Shown: positions 1-9,341, numbered from the stretch's first letter. The stretch is 64,000 bases of DNA from Tepidisphaeraceae bacterium (GCA_035998445.1 DASYHQ010000018.1:558001-622000), one strand, 5' to 3'. Numbers and translations are program-made. The notes: generated by a model from the sequence alone, not told the origin.

Positions 1-588
1 GCCGGTGTTGATGTCACCGGTGTAGAAGAACGCGATCACCATCACGGCCCCAAGATCGTCGACGATCGCGACGGCCAGCAGGAAGATCTTCACCGACGTG
101 CTGACCGACTTCCCCACCAGCGCCAGCACGCCGATCGCAAACGCGATGTCGGTCGCCATCGGCACGCCCCACCCGTGCGAACCCTCCCCACCGGCGTTGA
201 ACGCCAGGTAAAGCCCCGCCGGCACCACCATGCCCCCGATGGCCGCCACGAGCGGCAGCGTGGCGCTGCGGATGGAGGCCAGTTCGCCGATCACCAGTTC
301 GCGTTTGATTTCCAGCCCCACCAGCAGGAAGAAGATGACCATCAGGCCGTCGTTCACCCAGTGTTCCAGCGATAGCGCGTGCTTGTAATCGCCGAACGTG
401 ATCGCGAGCTTCGTGTGCCAGAAGTGCTGGTACCCATCGCCCCACTGCGAGTTGGCCCAGAACAGCGCCACGATCGCCCCGATGATCAGCAAGATGCCAC
501 CGGCCGACTCGGCCGAGAGAAACCGGTCGATCGGGCGCAACAACGGGGCCAACTTCGACTTGACGATGGGGCTCTGAGGTGCTTCCAT
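1..588 (-). CDS. nhaA: Na+/H+ antiporter NhaA, 3' part cut by window edge
   Basis: Reading the minus strand from the ATG at 588 gives an open frame that runs off the window edge, so about 196 N-terminal residues are visible and the C-terminus is missing. The translation has the NhaA hallmarks: [18 protein letters not shown] in the first membrane segment, [31 protein letters not shown], and VAIVDDLGA, whose aspartates belong to the ion-binding site in the known family. NhaA exchanges sodium for protons across the inner membrane for pH and sodium homeostasis. It is divergent from dxr, with an inverted-repeat element between them. The assignment is firm; only the start is a little uncertain because no clear ribosome-binding site precedes it. 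Confidence 0.93.
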   Translation of the reverse strand, partial: MEAPQSPIVKSKLAPLLRPIDRFLSAESAGGILLIIGAIVALFWANSQWGDGYQHFWHTKLAITFGDYKHALSLEHWVNDGLMVIFFLLVGLEIKRELVIGELASIRSATLPLVAAIGGMVVPAGLYLAFNAGGEGSHGWGVPMATDIAFAIGVLALVGKSVSTSVKIFLLAVAIVDDLGAVMVIAFFYTGDINTG

Positions 589-635
589 GCGGCGCAATAT
601 ACTCGGATCGCTCGATACCGTAAGTGGCGGAAGAT

Positions 636-769
636 CGCGCCAAGGACGCCAAGATGCCAACTGCGCCAAGGCGATCCGCTTTCACGCAAAAACCGCTTAG
701 CCCAATTTCCGAACCATGCCCGTCCTTCCTCGCTTGGCGCACTTGGCCACCTGGCGAACTTGGCGCGCG
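636..769. repeat. Long imperfect inverted repeat between nhaA and dxr
   Basis: The left arm (about 636-674) is built of CGCCAAG-type words and the right arm (about 730-769) is its imperfect reverse complement, built of CTTGGCG words. The 134-bp element lies in the 270-bp divergent spacer and could form a long hairpin. It looks like a dispersed intergenic repeat. No gene is seen in the spacer. Confidence 0.6.
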
Positions 770-858
770 ACAGATGCCGCGCCGCAAATCGCAGGCAGAA
801 GCTCGGGCCAACGGTCCATCTCGCGACGGCGCCGGTTGCCCGGTATAGTGGCCCGCCC

Positions 859-2019
859 TTGCGAAAGAACGTCGCCATTCTCGGGTCTACGGGGTCGATC
901 GGTTGCAACGCGTTGCAGGTGGTCGAACACCTTGGCTTGCCATGGCGGGCGAGCGCGATCAGTGGGCATCGGCAGCCGGAAAAACTGCTGGAACACGCGA
1001 AACGCCACCGGCCGGACGTCGTCGTTGTTACGGACGATTCGTGTCCCGCCAGTTGCCTGACGCAGTTGCGCCAGCACGCCGACGAAGTGCTGATCGGCGG
1101 CGCGGCCCTCGTGGAGGTCGTCCAGCGGCCCGACGTGGATATCGTTTTATCAGCAGTCGTCGGCGCCGCGGGATTGCCGGCGACCCTCGCGGCGGTGCGG
1201 GCGGGTAAGACGCTGGCGCTGGCGAATAAGGAATCGCTCGTGGTGGGTGGCAGCGTGGTCATCCCCGCGGCCAAAGCGTCGGGCGCGACCGTGCTGCCGG
1301 TCGACTCGGAGCACTCGGCGATCTTCCAGGCGATGCTGGCCGGTCGGGCCGGTGAAGTGAAGCGCGTCATCCTGACCGCCAGTGGTGGGCCGTTCCGCAC
1401 TGCAACAATCGATGAGTTGAAGCGTGCTACGTATGCCGACGCGCTCAACCATCCCACCTGGCGAATGGGGAACAAGGTCAGCATCGACTCGGCCACGATG
1501 TTCAACAAAGGCCTGGAGTTGATCGAGGCCTGTTGGCTGTTCGACTTGCCCGCGGAGAAGATCGAGATCGTCGTTCACCCGGAATCGATCGTGCATTCAA
1601 TGGTGGAGTTCATCGACGGCTCGACGCTCGCCCAACTGTCTCCCCCCGACATGCGCACCCCCATCCAGTACGCCTTGACCTACCCCGACCGGCGCACCGG
1701 ACTCGGCCGGCCGATGGATTTGGCGCGCCCGTTCAGCCTGAACTTCGAGCCGCCCGACCCCGTACGGTTTCCAGCCATAGGCCTGGCATACGAGGTGGCA
1801 CGGCTCGGCGGGACCGCCGGCGCGGTGTTCAACGCTGCCAATGAGGCCGCCGTTACCGCATTTGCCGCCGGTCGGATCACCTTTCCGCAGATTTCCGAAC
1901 TGGTTGGGCTTACAATTCAGTCGCACCGGGTTCAGCCGAATCCGACAATAGACGATCTGCTCGAGACGGATCGATGGGCCCGGTCCGACGTGGACGCGCG
2001 GGTCGCAAAGCTGTCGTAG
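859..2019 (+). CDS. dxr: 1-deoxy-D-xylulose 5-phosphate reductoisomerase
   Basis: Second step of the MEP isoprenoid pathway: NADPH-dependent rearrangement and reduction of DXP to 2-C-methyl-D-erythritol 4-phosphate. The N-terminus shows the nucleotide-binding motif ILGSTGSIG, followed by LANKESLV, PVDSEHSAIFQ, LTASGGPF, and the metal/substrate region HPTWRMGNKVSIDSAT, then VHPESIVHSMVEF. I place the start at the TTG at 859 because it lies just before the Rossmann strand and gives 386 residues, the usual family length. The frame is open much further upstream, but that part crosses an inverted repeat and has no family similarity. It is followed 42 bp later by the RseP-like gene. ispG and ispE lie within 8 kb. 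Confidence 0.95.
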   Translation: MRKNVAILGSTGSIGCNALQVVEHLGLPWRASAISGHRQPEKLLEHAKRHRPDVVVVTDDSCPASCLTQLRQHADEVLIGGAALVEVVQRPDVDIVLSAVVGAAGLPATLAAVRAGKTLALANKESLVVGGSVVIPAAKASGATVLPVDSEHSAIFQAMLAGRAGEVKRVILTASGGPFRTATIDELKRATYADALNHPTWRMGNKVSIDSATMFNKGLELIEACWLFDLPAEKIEIVVHPESIVHSMVEFIDGSTLAQLSPPDMRTPIQYALTYPDRRTGLGRPMDLARPFSLNFEPPDPVRFPAIGLAYEVARLGGTAGAVFNAANEAAVTAFAAGRITFPQISELVGLTIQSHRVQPNPTIDDLLETDRWARSDVDARVAKLS

Positions 2020-2061
2020 GCGGATCGACCGTCACGACCTGTACTTACGAAAGTTCGCCTC

Positions 2062-4194
2062 ATGGATGCATTCTTCGCGTGGCTTCAGACGCCGTTGAAC
2101 TGGCTGTTGCTTGGACTGGGTTTCGGCTTCGTCATCTTCTGGCACGAGCTGGGCCACTTCCTGGCCGCCAAGTACGTCGGCATTAAGGTCGAGCAGTTCG
2201 CGGTCGGCTTCGGTCAACCGTTGCTGGCGTGGCGCAAGGGCCTGGGCCTGCGCTTCGGCTTTGCCGGTACCAATCGCGACTACGAGCACGCCCTGAAGAC
2301 CCACCTCGCCAAGACGCATAGTGACGCCGTGCAGCTGAAGGAACCGAAAGAGTTTTCGGAGATCGAGTTCAGCAAGGCCGCGCAGGAACTGGGCATCAGC
2401 GAGACCGAGTACCGCTTGAACTGGATCCCGCTGGGTGGCTACGTGAAGATGCTCGGCCAGGACGACATGAAGCCCGGCCAGCAGGTTGAAGACCCCCGCG
2501 CCTACAACCGCAAGAGCGTCGGCGCCCGCATGCTGGTCGTGGTGGCCGGCGTCATCATGAACATCATCCTGGCGGCGATCGGGTTCATGATCGTCTTCCT
2601 CGTCGGCTTCAACTCGCCGCCCGCCGTCGTTGGCGCAGTGCAACCCGGTTCACCGGCGCAACAGGCTGGATTAACGCCGGGCGACCGTATCTTGACCTTG
2701 GACGGTACGTATCAACACGATTTTACCAAGGTCCAGCTCAACACCGCGCTGGCCGACCCCACCAAGCCTAACCCGCTCACCTACCGTGCCCCCGACGGCA
2801 CCGAACACACCGCAGAGATCGCACCGGCACGCAGCGAGAAGACCGGCGTCGACTTCCTGCTGCTCGGCATCGAGGCCCCCACCGAACTGCGCGGCCAGAA
2901 CCCGCGCAGGTTCAACAGGGACAAGGCTGCCCGCGCCGCGTTCGAAGCGTTGCCGGCGCACTACAAGCACGTTCGTCCCGGTGACGTAATCACCGCGATC
3001 AACGGTAAGTCCGTCAACGCGACCAACCTCGACGACCTCTCCACTGCGGCCATCGAGGCCAAGGTGCGGGACGTGGCCGCGCTTAACACCGCGCTGCAGC
3101 AGTCCGGTGGTAAGCCGGTCGAGCTGACGATCCGCAGCGAAGAGGGCCAGATGCGCACCGAGCAACTGGTGCCCATCCTGCCCGAACCGTTCGTGGGCAA
3201 CCTGCACATGTACGGCGTGCAGATGCGCCCGAGCATCGTCAGCGTGCCCGAAGATTCGCCCGTGGCCGGTAAGCTGATGGAGCGGGACGTCGTGCTGGCG
3301 GTGGGCGTGGGCAACGACCTGCGGCCCAACCCGTCGCAGCAGACCTTCCGCGACATCGTCGCCGACGCAGGCGCCAACGATCAGAAGATCACCGTCCGCG
3401 TGCTGCGCGACGGCAAGGAAGTCGAAGTGGCCGGCATCGAGCCGTCGTACCCCATCGGTAACGGCAGGCGTGGCCTGGGCGTAGGCCTGAACTACGCACA
3501 GGACGTGCCGATGACCAGCGAGCCCGTCGCCAACAGCACCGGCGCCACGCTACCGGCCGGCACGACGATCCAGACCGTCAACGGCCAACCCGTCGCCAAC
3601 TGGCGCGACATCCGCGAGGCCCTTCGCAACGTGAAGGCTGGTCAGACCGTCGCGATCACCGGTGAGGTGGACGGCAAGCCCGTCGAGCAGACGCTTACCC
3701 CGACGGCCGAGGACGTGAAGCAGGTCGAAAACCTGCGGTACATTCACAACCTCCAACTGCACGAGATGCGCCAACCGCGCGAGACGAGCAACCCGCTCGT
3801 GGCGGCCGCCTGGGGCGTGGGTGAGACGCGCGACGCGGTGCTGCAGGTCTACCTGACCGTGAAACGCATGGTGCAGGGCAGCGTGAGCTACAAGAACGTC
3901 AGCGGACCGGTCGGCATCTTCGCCGCCGGCTACCGGTTCGCCGACCGCGGCACGGTCTGGCTGATCTGGTTCCTGTCGATCATCAGCGCCAACCTGGCCG
4001 TGATGAACTTCCTGCCCATCCCGATCGTGGACGGCGGCCTGTTCACGTTCCTGGTGATCGAGAAGATCAAGGGCAAACCGGTGTCGCCGCGCGTGCAGGC
4101 GGTGGCGCAGGTCGTTGGCCTGGCGATCCTGCTCAGCGTCTTCCTCCTGGCGACCTACCAGGACATCACCCGCCTGCCGATCTTCATGCGGTAA
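2062..4194 (+). CDS. rseP: RseP-type site-2 protease (M50 membrane metalloprotease with PDZ domains)
   Basis: Intramembrane zinc metalloprotease of 710 residues. The first membrane helix carries HELGH (His28, Glu29, His32), which binds zinc and is catalytic in this family. The C-terminal membrane part has the second conserved motif, NFLPIPIVDGG, whose Asp is the third zinc ligand. Between them lie PDZ-like segments, for example around PGSPAQQAGLTPGDRIL and a last one near TIQTVNGQPVANWRDIREAL. The protein is much longer than the roughly 450-residue E. coli RseP, with extra sequence in the periplasmic region. RseP-type enzymes release membrane-bound anti-sigma factors or clear signal-peptide remnants. 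The dxr-rseP neighbourhood is widely conserved in bacteria, which supports the call. Confidence 0.92.
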   Translation: MDAFFAWLQTPLNWLLLGLGFGFVIFWHELGHFLAAKYVGIKVEQFAVGFGQPLLAWRKGLGLRFGFAGTNRDYEHALKTHLAKTHSDAVQLKEPKEFSEIEFSKAAQELGISETEYRLNWIPLGGYVKMLGQDDMKPGQQVEDPRAYNRKSVGARMLVVVAGVIMNIILAAIGFMIVFLVGFNSPPAVVGAVQPGSPAQQAGLTPGDRILTLDGTYQHDFTKVQLNTALADPTKPNPLTYRAPDGTEHTAEIAPARSEKTGVDFLLLGIEAPTELRGQNPRRFNRDKAARAAFEALPAHYKHVRPGDVITAINGKSVNATNLDDLSTAAIEAKVRDVAALNTALQQSGGKPVELTIRSEEGQMRTEQLVPILPEPFVGNLHMYGVQMRPSIVSVPEDSPVAGKLMERDVVLAVGVGNDLRPNPSQQTFRDIVADAGANDQKITVRVLRDGKEVEVAGIEPSYPIGNGRRGLGVGLNYAQDVPMTSEPVANSTGATLPAGTTIQTVNGQPVANWRDIREALRNVKAGQTVAITGEVDGKPVEQTLTPTAEDVKQVENLRYIHNLQLHEMRQPRETSNPLVAAAWGVGETRDAVLQVYLTVKRMVQGSVSYKNVSGPVGIFAAGYRFADRGTVWLIWFLSIISANLAVMNFLPIPIVDGGLFTFLVIEKIKGKPVSPRVQAVAQVVGLAILLSVFLLATYQDITRLPIFMR

Positions 4195-4228
4195 CCCGCC
4201 TGAACGGCAGCGTACGCTCGAAAAAGTT

Positions 4229-4278
4229 GGGCCGGTGCGCTTCGCGTCATCCGCGATTCGCACCGGCCCTTCTTCTTG
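4229..4278 (+). terminator. Rho-independent terminator after rseP
   Basis: An 11-bp perfect stem pairs 4229-4239 with 4259-4269 (GGGCCGGTGCG and its complement) across a 19-nt loop, followed by TTCTTCTT. It lies 35 bp after the rseP stop. Confidence 0.7.
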
Positions 4279-4515
4279 CGCAAGACTTGCAGTTCACCTC
4301 TTCTGTAGGACAGGCATTCCTGCCTGTCTCTCCCCCCGTCCGCCTCTCCCCCCGTATTTCAATCAAGAAGAGTTAGCCACGAAGGTGCGCGAAGGTGGCG
4401 CGAAGAAGAGGTTGAACCACAGAGGACACAGAGAGCACAGAGAGCACAGAGAGCACAGATGCAGACACGGAGAAACGAGGCAGCTGTTCACTTGGCGAGC
4501 GTGTCGCGCAGTTCG

Positions 4516-4600
4516 TTATCCTGAGGTACTCCGAAGGATCTTCCCTCGTATTTTTGCTTCGGATAGAAGAGATCCTCCGAAATATCTCAGCATGACGATC
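4516..4600. repeat. CCTGAGGTACTCCGAAGGATC inverted repeat, copy 1
   Basis: The left arm (TCCTGAGGTACTCCGAAGGA) and a degenerate reverse-complement right arm (GATCCTCCGAAATATCTCAG) flank a short loop. A better preserved copy lies at 8484-8566, so this is a dispersed element. Confidence 0.65.
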
Positions 4601-4625
4601 TACTTTATTGGGATTTGGTGCTTGG

Positions 4626-5888
4626 TCATTTGTTTGGCATTGGGGCTTGGGATTTAGGATCTGTCCCTTCCTCCCCCCGAACAACAAACGGCATCCCCAC
4701 CACTTCCCCTTCCCGCATCTCCCCCTCCGCCGGCAGTCTCAATTTGGTCCCGAGGGCAAAGTGCGGCTTCTTCACGTACGCCATGCAGATCGCCACGCCA
4801 CCCAGCAGCGGTGAGACGGTGCTGCTCGTTACCGCGCCCACCGCGTTGTCGGCGGCGTCCAGTACCGGGCTGCCGGCGATGGGGAGCGCATCGGACGGCA
4901 TGCGAATGCCCACCAGCTGCTTCGCCATCGCGTTGCGCGCGTGCATGCGGGCGACGATCTCCTGACCGACGTAGCACTTCGAGTAGTTCAACGCCCGGGC
5001 GGCCTGCCCCGTCTCGGCGGGCAGGATGCCGGCGCCGGGATTGGCTGGCTCGGCGGCGGTCTCGGCATCCGCGGGGTTCAGCTTGGCGCCCGGGCGATCC
5101 GGCGCGGCGCTGGGCATGTCGATGTCGAGCAACGGTCGCCCCGCCTCGATGCGGGCCGCGTTGTACGCCGCCCAGCCGATCGGGCGCAGCAGGTGCTTGC
5201 CGGTGTCGGTGAAACCGAGGCGTTCGATCAGCGTCGTCCAGAGCGCGGGTGCGTGTTCGATGGGAACCAACAGTTGGTAACCCGGCACGCCACAGGCGTC
5301 GTCGCGGAAGATGGTCACTGCAATGCCGAACAGGCTGACCCGCGAAACCGCCAGCGGCGACTCGAGCCTGAAGCGCGAGCCGGTCGCGTGGCGAAGCACC
5401 TCTTCGCTCTTCGGGCCGTGCAGCGCGATGCTGTGCAGGTGCCCCACCTGCGAGGTCATCTTCACCTTCTCGACGAACAGGTATTTGTCCCACGTCGACC
5501 GCAGCAGTTCGACCTTGCGGATGTCAGTCTCGACCAGCGTGCGCTCGCCGTCGTCCAGGATGTTCATGTCCGCGACGATCCGGCCGCGCAGGTTCAGGAA
5601 GAACGCGTACACGCCACTGCCAGCCGGCATCGGCTTTTTGCTGGACGTATCCCACGTCACGTTCGAGACGAGGTTGTTCAGGAACGACAGCCGGTCGACG
5701 CCGGTCAGTTCCAGCACGCCGCGCTGGGGCAGGTCCATCAGCCCGCACCCTTCGTGGATCGCCCCATATTCGCGCCCGGGATGACCGAAGGTGGTCACGA
5801 TTTCCAGCGCGTCGTAGGCCTGCGTTTCGGCGTCGGCCCGTTGGTGCAGTGGCAGCAAGGGGTTGGGAAATAACGTGGGCTCTGCCAT
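4626..5888 (-). CDS. ygfZ: YgfZ/GcvT-like folate-binding protein
   Basis: A 420-residue member of the aminomethyltransferase (GcvT) fold family. The motif KCYVGQEIVARMHARN near residues 300-315 is the YgfZ signature (K-C-Y-x-G-Q-E), which in studied members marks tetrahydrofolate-dependent proteins assisting iron-sulfur cluster repair. N-terminal GCGLMDLPQRGVLELTGVDR and FLNNLVSNV are typical of the GcvT domain. No other glycine-cleavage genes are nearby, so a YgfZ role is preferred over a true T-protein. The last residues (DPKSQAPMPNK) are encoded by a low-complexity intergenic repeat, so the native C-terminus was probably extended or replaced. The start at 5888 leads directly into conserved sequence. 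Confidence 0.85.
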   Translation of the reverse strand: MAEPTLFPNPLLPLHQRADAETQAYDALEIVTTFGHPGREYGAIHEGCGLMDLPQRGVLELTGVDRLSFLNNLVSNVTWDTSSKKPMPAGSGVYAFFLNLRGRIVADMNILDDGERTLVETDIRKVELLRSTWDKYLFVEKVKMTSQVGHLHSIALHGPKSEEVLRHATGSRFRLESPLAVSRVSLFGIAVTIFRDDACGVPGYQLLVPIEHAPALWTTLIERLGFTDTGKHLLRPIGWAAYNAARIEAGRPLLDIDMPSAAPDRPGAKLNPADAETAAEPANPGAGILPAETGQAARALNYSKCYVGQEIVARMHARNAMAKQLVGIRMPSDALPIAGSPVLDAADNAVGAVTSSTVSPLLGGVAICMAYVKKPHFALGTKLRLPAEGEMREGEVVGMPFVVRGEEGTDPKSQAPMPNK

Positions 5889-6095
5889 GGGATTACCGTT
5901 CTAAACGCCTGTGCCGAATGTAACGCCGGCACCGATGGCTGGGTTGTAACTTCTGGTGGCGGCGCGCCTATCATGTATGTGGACCACCCGCCGACGCCGG
6001 ATTAACTTCTTGGTGCCGACCGACGCTTTGGGGTAATCCTAAGCGTTCGGCGAGACAAAAGCAGGTGTGGTCGCAAACGTGAGACAGAGAAACGA

Positions 6096-6926
6096 ATGAA
6101 CGAACCAACACCCAAACCGCAACGGCGAACCGAACGCGGTCCGACGAAGGACATCGCCCCCGTCATCAAGGGGTGGGACTACGAGCCGGGCACCATCAAC
6201 GTGCGCAAAGTGAGCGGCGTCGATGGCGTGCCCAAGCTTCAGCTTCGCCTGGACCTTGGCCTCTTACAGATGGAACTCACCGGCCGCCCCGACGGCGCCC
6301 GGCCGCACGGTCACGAATCGCTTCTGGAGTACTACGAGACCAAGCTCGGCGAGTACCGCACCAAGGCCGGTACCGAACTGGGCTTCCACCTCACCGGGTC
6401 GCAATGCCAGTCGCTTCGCGAAGAGGCGGCGATGTACTACCACCGTTACCTGAGCCTCTTCGTCCTGGAAGAATACCCCAGTGTGGTGCGCGACACCGAC
6501 CGCAACCTGCGCGTGCTCGACATGTGCCGCCGGTTCGCCCAGAGCGAGGCGGACCGGGTGGTGATGGAGCAGTACCGCCCGTACATCACGATGATGAACG
6601 CGCGGGCTCGTGCGTCGATCCTGTTCAAGGATGAGAAGTACGCCGACGCGCTTGAGGCGATTCGCGCCGGCTTGAAGGCGATCAAGAAGTTCTTCCGCCG
6701 GTTCGGGCAGTTGGAGGCGTACAAGCACGCGAACGAGGTGCTGGTGCTGAAGCGTTTCGCCCGCGACATCAAGAAGAAGCTCCCGGTCGACCCGATCGAG
6801 TTGCTCCAGCGCAAGCTGGACAAGGCGATCGCCGCCGAGCGCTACGAGGACGCCGCCAAACTGCGCGACGAGCTGACTTCGCTGCAACAGCAACGCCCGG
6901 CAGGTGATGAGACCGCGGCGATATAG
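6096..6926 (+). CDS. UVR-motif protein of unknown role
   Basis: A 276-residue soluble protein. The clear feature is a C-terminal UVR (UvrB/UvrC) motif, LDKAIAAERYEDAAKLRDEL, a helical hairpin used for protein-protein contact in UvrB, UvrC, ClpC adaptors and McsA. The middle part is helix-rich (EEAAMYYHRYLSLFVLEEYP, KYADALEAIRAGLKAIKKFF) and resembles tetratricopeptide-like helices. There is no nuclease or helicase motif, so it is not UvrB or UvrC. It stands alone, followed by a strong terminator. An adaptor or scaffold role is inference only. Confidence 0.75.
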   Translation: MNEPTPKPQRRTERGPTKDIAPVIKGWDYEPGTINVRKVSGVDGVPKLQLRLDLGLLQMELTGRPDGARPHGHESLLEYYETKLGEYRTKAGTELGFHLTGSQCQSLREEAAMYYHRYLSLFVLEEYPSVVRDTDRNLRVLDMCRRFAQSEADRVVMEQYRPYITMMNARARASILFKDEKYADALEAIRAGLKAIKKFFRRFGQLEAYKHANEVLVLKRFARDIKKKLPVDPIELLQRKLDKAIAAERYEDAAKLRDELTSLQQQRPAGDETAAI

Positions 6927-6956
6927 AATGTCCGGCTAATTAGAACGACGAAATTA

Positions 6957-6990
6957 AGGCCTGCTCGACGAACGTCGAGCAGGCCTTTCT
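6957..6990 (+). terminator. Rho-independent terminator after the UVR-motif gene
   Basis: A 14-bp stem (AGGCCTGCTCGACG paired with CGTCGAGCAGGCCT, 6957-6970 and 6973-6986) with a tiny loop, followed by TTCT. It lies 30 bp after the stop codon and directly abuts the 138-bp repeat element. Confidence 0.8.
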
Positions 6991-7128
6991 CGTGGCATGG
7001 GCGTCTCGCCCATGCATATTGGTTGGAATGGGAAATTAGATTGGTGGCAGACTGCGTTGACCAAGCAAATAGCCAAAAATTGAATTGATCCGCCTCCTCA
7101 CATGCATAGTCGAGACGCCCATGCCACG
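6991..7128. mobile_element. 138-bp MITE-like inverted-repeat element, copy A
   Basis: It starts CGTGGCATGGGCGTCTCG and ends with the exact reverse complement CGAGACGCCCATGCCACG. The left end is itself a hairpin (GCATGGGCG-TCT-CGCCCATGC). Copy B at 10371-10508 has exactly the same length and identical ends. The interiors align without gaps but are diverged (shared words include TGGAAT, GCG.TGACCAAG). There is no coding capacity. It fits a non-autonomous element or REPIN-type repeat. Confidence 0.75.
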
Positions 7129-7138
7129 GTCAGAGCAT

Positions 7139-8383
7139 CTACCCCCGCATCACCGGCAGCGCCAGGCGGTCGTTGCGCACCTTGCCCCAGCCGCTGCCAA
7201 GTTCACCGATGGGGTCGGGGGGTTTGATGTTGACCTTGGCGTTCTTCAGCGTCGCCTCGCCGCGCTCGACCTTGGCAGCGAACTTGCGCACCTCGTCGAA
7301 CAGCGCATCGAGGATCTTGTCCTCGCTCACCGTGGCCACCTGTTCGCCTTGCACGTAGATGACGCCCTTGTGCTTGCCCGCGAAGACCGCGACGTCGCTG
7401 CCCTCGGCCTCGCCGGGGCCGTTCACCACGCAGCCCATGACGGCGATCTTCACCGGCACGGCGATGTCGGCCATGCGCTTGCGCACCTCGGCCATCATCG
7501 CGATCAGGTCGATCTCGATGCGCCCGCACGTCGGGCAGGCGATCAGTTCCGGTTCGGTGCGCAGCCGCAGGCCCAGCACCTGAAGCAGTTCCTTCCCGTC
7601 AATCACCTCGTCGATCGGGTCCGACGCATAGCTGATGCGGATCGTGTCGCCGATGCCGTCGGCCAGCAATCCCGACAGCGCCGCGACCGAGCGAATGCGG
7701 CCCGTCTCGGGTGGCCCCGCGTGCGTGACGCCAAGGTGCAGCGGGAAGTCGAACCGCCGCGACGTTTCGCGGTAGGCCTGCAGCACGATCTGCGGGTCAA
7801 CGCTCTTTGCGCTGAGTACAACGTCGTAAAAATCGTTGTCGGCGAAGATGCGCAAATACTCCTCGAGCTTGTCGCACATGATCTTCGTCATCTGCCCGCG
7901 ATAGTCCTGTTCCAACGCGGCCATCTCCTCGGCCCGGGCGCCCTTGTCCTTGCGCTCGACGATGCCCCCTTCGTTGGCGCCGACGCGGATGGGGATGCCG
8001 CGCTCCTTGCACGCGGCGATGACCTTTTCCACCTTCGGGCGATCCTGGATGTTGCCGGGGTTCAAGCGGATCTTGTGCACGCCGGCCGCGATCGACTCCA
8101 ACGCCCGCTCGAAGTGAAAATGCACGTCGGCGGCGATCGGCACGCGCACCTGGTTCAGCACTTCCTTCAGCGCTTCAGTGTCGCGCTTGTCCGGCACCGC
8201 CACGCGCACGAGATCAGCGCCGGCGGCGTGCAGCGCGTTAATTTGCTTCACAGTGGCGTCGATGTCGTAGGTGTAGGTGCTGGTCATCGTCTGCAACGCG
8301 ACCGGCGCATCGCCCCCGATGCTGACGAACCCATGCGCCCGGTCCCCCATCGTCACCTTGCGCGTCTTACGGCGTTGGATCAT
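7139..8383 (-). CDS. ispG: 4-hydroxy-3-methylbut-2-enyl diphosphate synthase (GcpE)
   Basis: Sixth step of the MEP pathway: reductive opening of the cyclic diphosphate MEcPP to HMBPP by a [4Fe-4S] enzyme. The 414-residue protein begins with a TIM barrel (VTMGDRAHGFVSIGGDAP, ALHAAGADLVRVAVP, RLNPGNIQDR) and ends with the cluster-binding domain. The ligands expected for the family are visible: Cys283 and Cys286 in CPTCGR, Cys318 in VMGCVVNGPGE, and Glu325 in the same motif. It has the compact bacterial length, without the plant-type insert. It converges on the UVR-motif gene and is divergent from the thioredoxin gene, with nested repeats in that spacer. Confidence 0.96.
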   Translation of the reverse strand: MIQRRKTRKVTMGDRAHGFVSIGGDAPVALQTMTSTYTYDIDATVKQINALHAAGADLVRVAVPDKRDTEALKEVLNQVRVPIAADVHFHFERALESIAAGVHKIRLNPGNIQDRPKVEKVIAACKERGIPIRVGANEGGIVERKDKGARAEEMAALEQDYRGQMTKIMCDKLEEYLRIFADNDFYDVVLSAKSVDPQIVLQAYRETSRRFDFPLHLGVTHAGPPETGRIRSVAALSGLLADGIGDTIRISYASDPIDEVIDGKELLQVLGLRLRTEPELIACPTCGRIEIDLIAMMAEVRKRMADIAVPVKIAVMGCVVNGPGEAEGSDVAVFAGKHKGVIYVQGEQVATVSEDKILDALFDEVRKFAAKVERGEATLKNAKVNIKPPDPIGELGSGWGKVRNDRLALPVMRG

Positions 8384-8432
8384 GCCGTAATGGTACGCGC
8401 GTGGATGGGGGCCGCCAAGGAGGGGGTGGAGG

Positions 8433-8622
8433 GGGTTACGGGTCAGGGGTTAGCAGATCAGAACGCTGGTGCACCGGCCGAGTCGTCATCCTGAGGTACT
8501 CCGAAGGATCTCTTCCTTCCCGGAGCGAATACGGGAGAGATCCTTCGGAGTACCTCAGGGATGACGATTGTCGACTATGACGACTTCTCTAACCTCAAAC
8601 TCCTGACCCCTGCCCCTAACCG
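8433..8622. repeat. Nested inverted repeats upstream of the thioredoxin gene
   Basis: The outer arms are GGGTCAGGGGTTAG-type at about 8433-8455 and CTAACCTCAAACTCCTGACCC-type at about 8590-8622. Inside is a cleaner inverted repeat at 8484-8566, with the CGTCATCCTGAGGTACTCC arm and its complement. The inner element is the same family as 4516-4600. Together they fill the 285-bp divergent spacer between ispG and the thioredoxin gene. Confidence 0.65.
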
Positions 8623-8668
8623 CACTTTCCCTCTTCTCGCGTAACGTTGGCCGTGATTAACTAGCGGC

Positions 8669-9112
8669 ATGATCGTCACCTGTCCCAACTGCGGTCAGAA
8701 AAATCGCGTGGATGAGCGGCCGTCGCACCTGCAGCCGGTCTGCGGCAAGTGCAGGACGCCGTTAGACGCGTCGCGCGTGACCGACGATGGCAAGCCAGTC
8801 GAGGTGACGGACGCGACGTTTGCCGAACGGGTTCTGAACGTGCGCGGCAAGCCGGTGCTGGTGGACTGCTGGGCGGCGTGGTGCGGACCTTGCCGGATGC
8901 TCGCACCCACGATCGACGCGCTGGCCCAGGCCGCGGCCGGCCGGTATGTCATCGCTAAGCTCGACACCGACGCCAACCCGCGCACCGCCAGCGCCTATCG
9001 CATCAGCAGCCTGCCGACGATGCTCATCTTCCGCGACGGCAAAGTCGTCGACCAACTGGTCGGCCTGCAACCGCAGCCCGCGATCGCGGCGGCGCTATCC
9101 AAGGCGAGTTGA
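8669..9112 (+). CDS. trxC: Thioredoxin 2-like protein with N-terminal zinc ribbon
   Basis: Cytosolic disulfide reductase of 147 residues. The N-terminal 30 residues form a zinc ribbon (CPNC at 5-8, CGKC at 25-28), as in E. coli thioredoxin 2. The thioredoxin fold follows, with the redox motif WCGPC at 71-75 and the cis-proline region SLPTMLIF. The length and zinc ribbon separate it from TrxA. In the family the zinc site tunes the redox response to oxidative stress. It stands alone between a repeat-filled spacer and ispE. Confidence 0.93.
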   Translation: MIVTCPNCGQKNRVDERPSHLQPVCGKCRTPLDASRVTDDGKPVEVTDATFAERVLNVRGKPVLVDCWAAWCGPCRMLAPTIDALAQAAAGRYVIAKLDTDANPRTASAYRISSLPTMLIFRDGKVVDQLVGLQPQPAIAAALSKAS

Positions 9113-9341
9113 CCCGCCTTCTCCATCCGCCCCAAATAATCCGAACATTCTCACTTTTCGTTTGACCCTTCGCGGATCCCGTATTACCTTTGCGGTGTTG
9201 GTTCACGTCGATTTCGTTGTCGAAGTCGTACACGTCTTTCGCGGTAACAGAGAAGTCGTAAAACTGAATAGCAGCGTTCGATGGCGAACGGTGGTTGGCG
9301 GGCATTGACAGCAAAGCATTCGTGCTGAAAGTCTGTCATGT

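Larger units (their letters stand above)
4195..4625. other. Repeat-rich 431-bp intergenic region
   Basis: No gene is seen here. After the rseP terminator come a short perfect palindrome GACAGGCATTCCTGCCTGTC (4309-4328), a tandem stretch of GAGCACAGA units (about 4415-4460), the inverted repeat at 4516-4600, and a GGGATTTGGTGCTTGG low-complexity word series. That series continues into the end of the ygfZ-like gene on the other strand. Confidence 0.7.

Noticed and set aside
14-811. Long minus-strand open frame of 265 codons
   Set aside because: It is out of frame with the NhaA translation and arginine-rich without any motif; NhaA (1-588) explains the region.
486-1508. Minus-strand open frame opposite dxr
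   Set aside because: Shadow of dxr; low-complexity Ser/Arg/Ala composition.
7085-8494. Long plus-strand frame opposite ispG
   Set aside because: Antisense shadow rich in His, Arg and Asp; ispG has all cluster ligands on the other strand.
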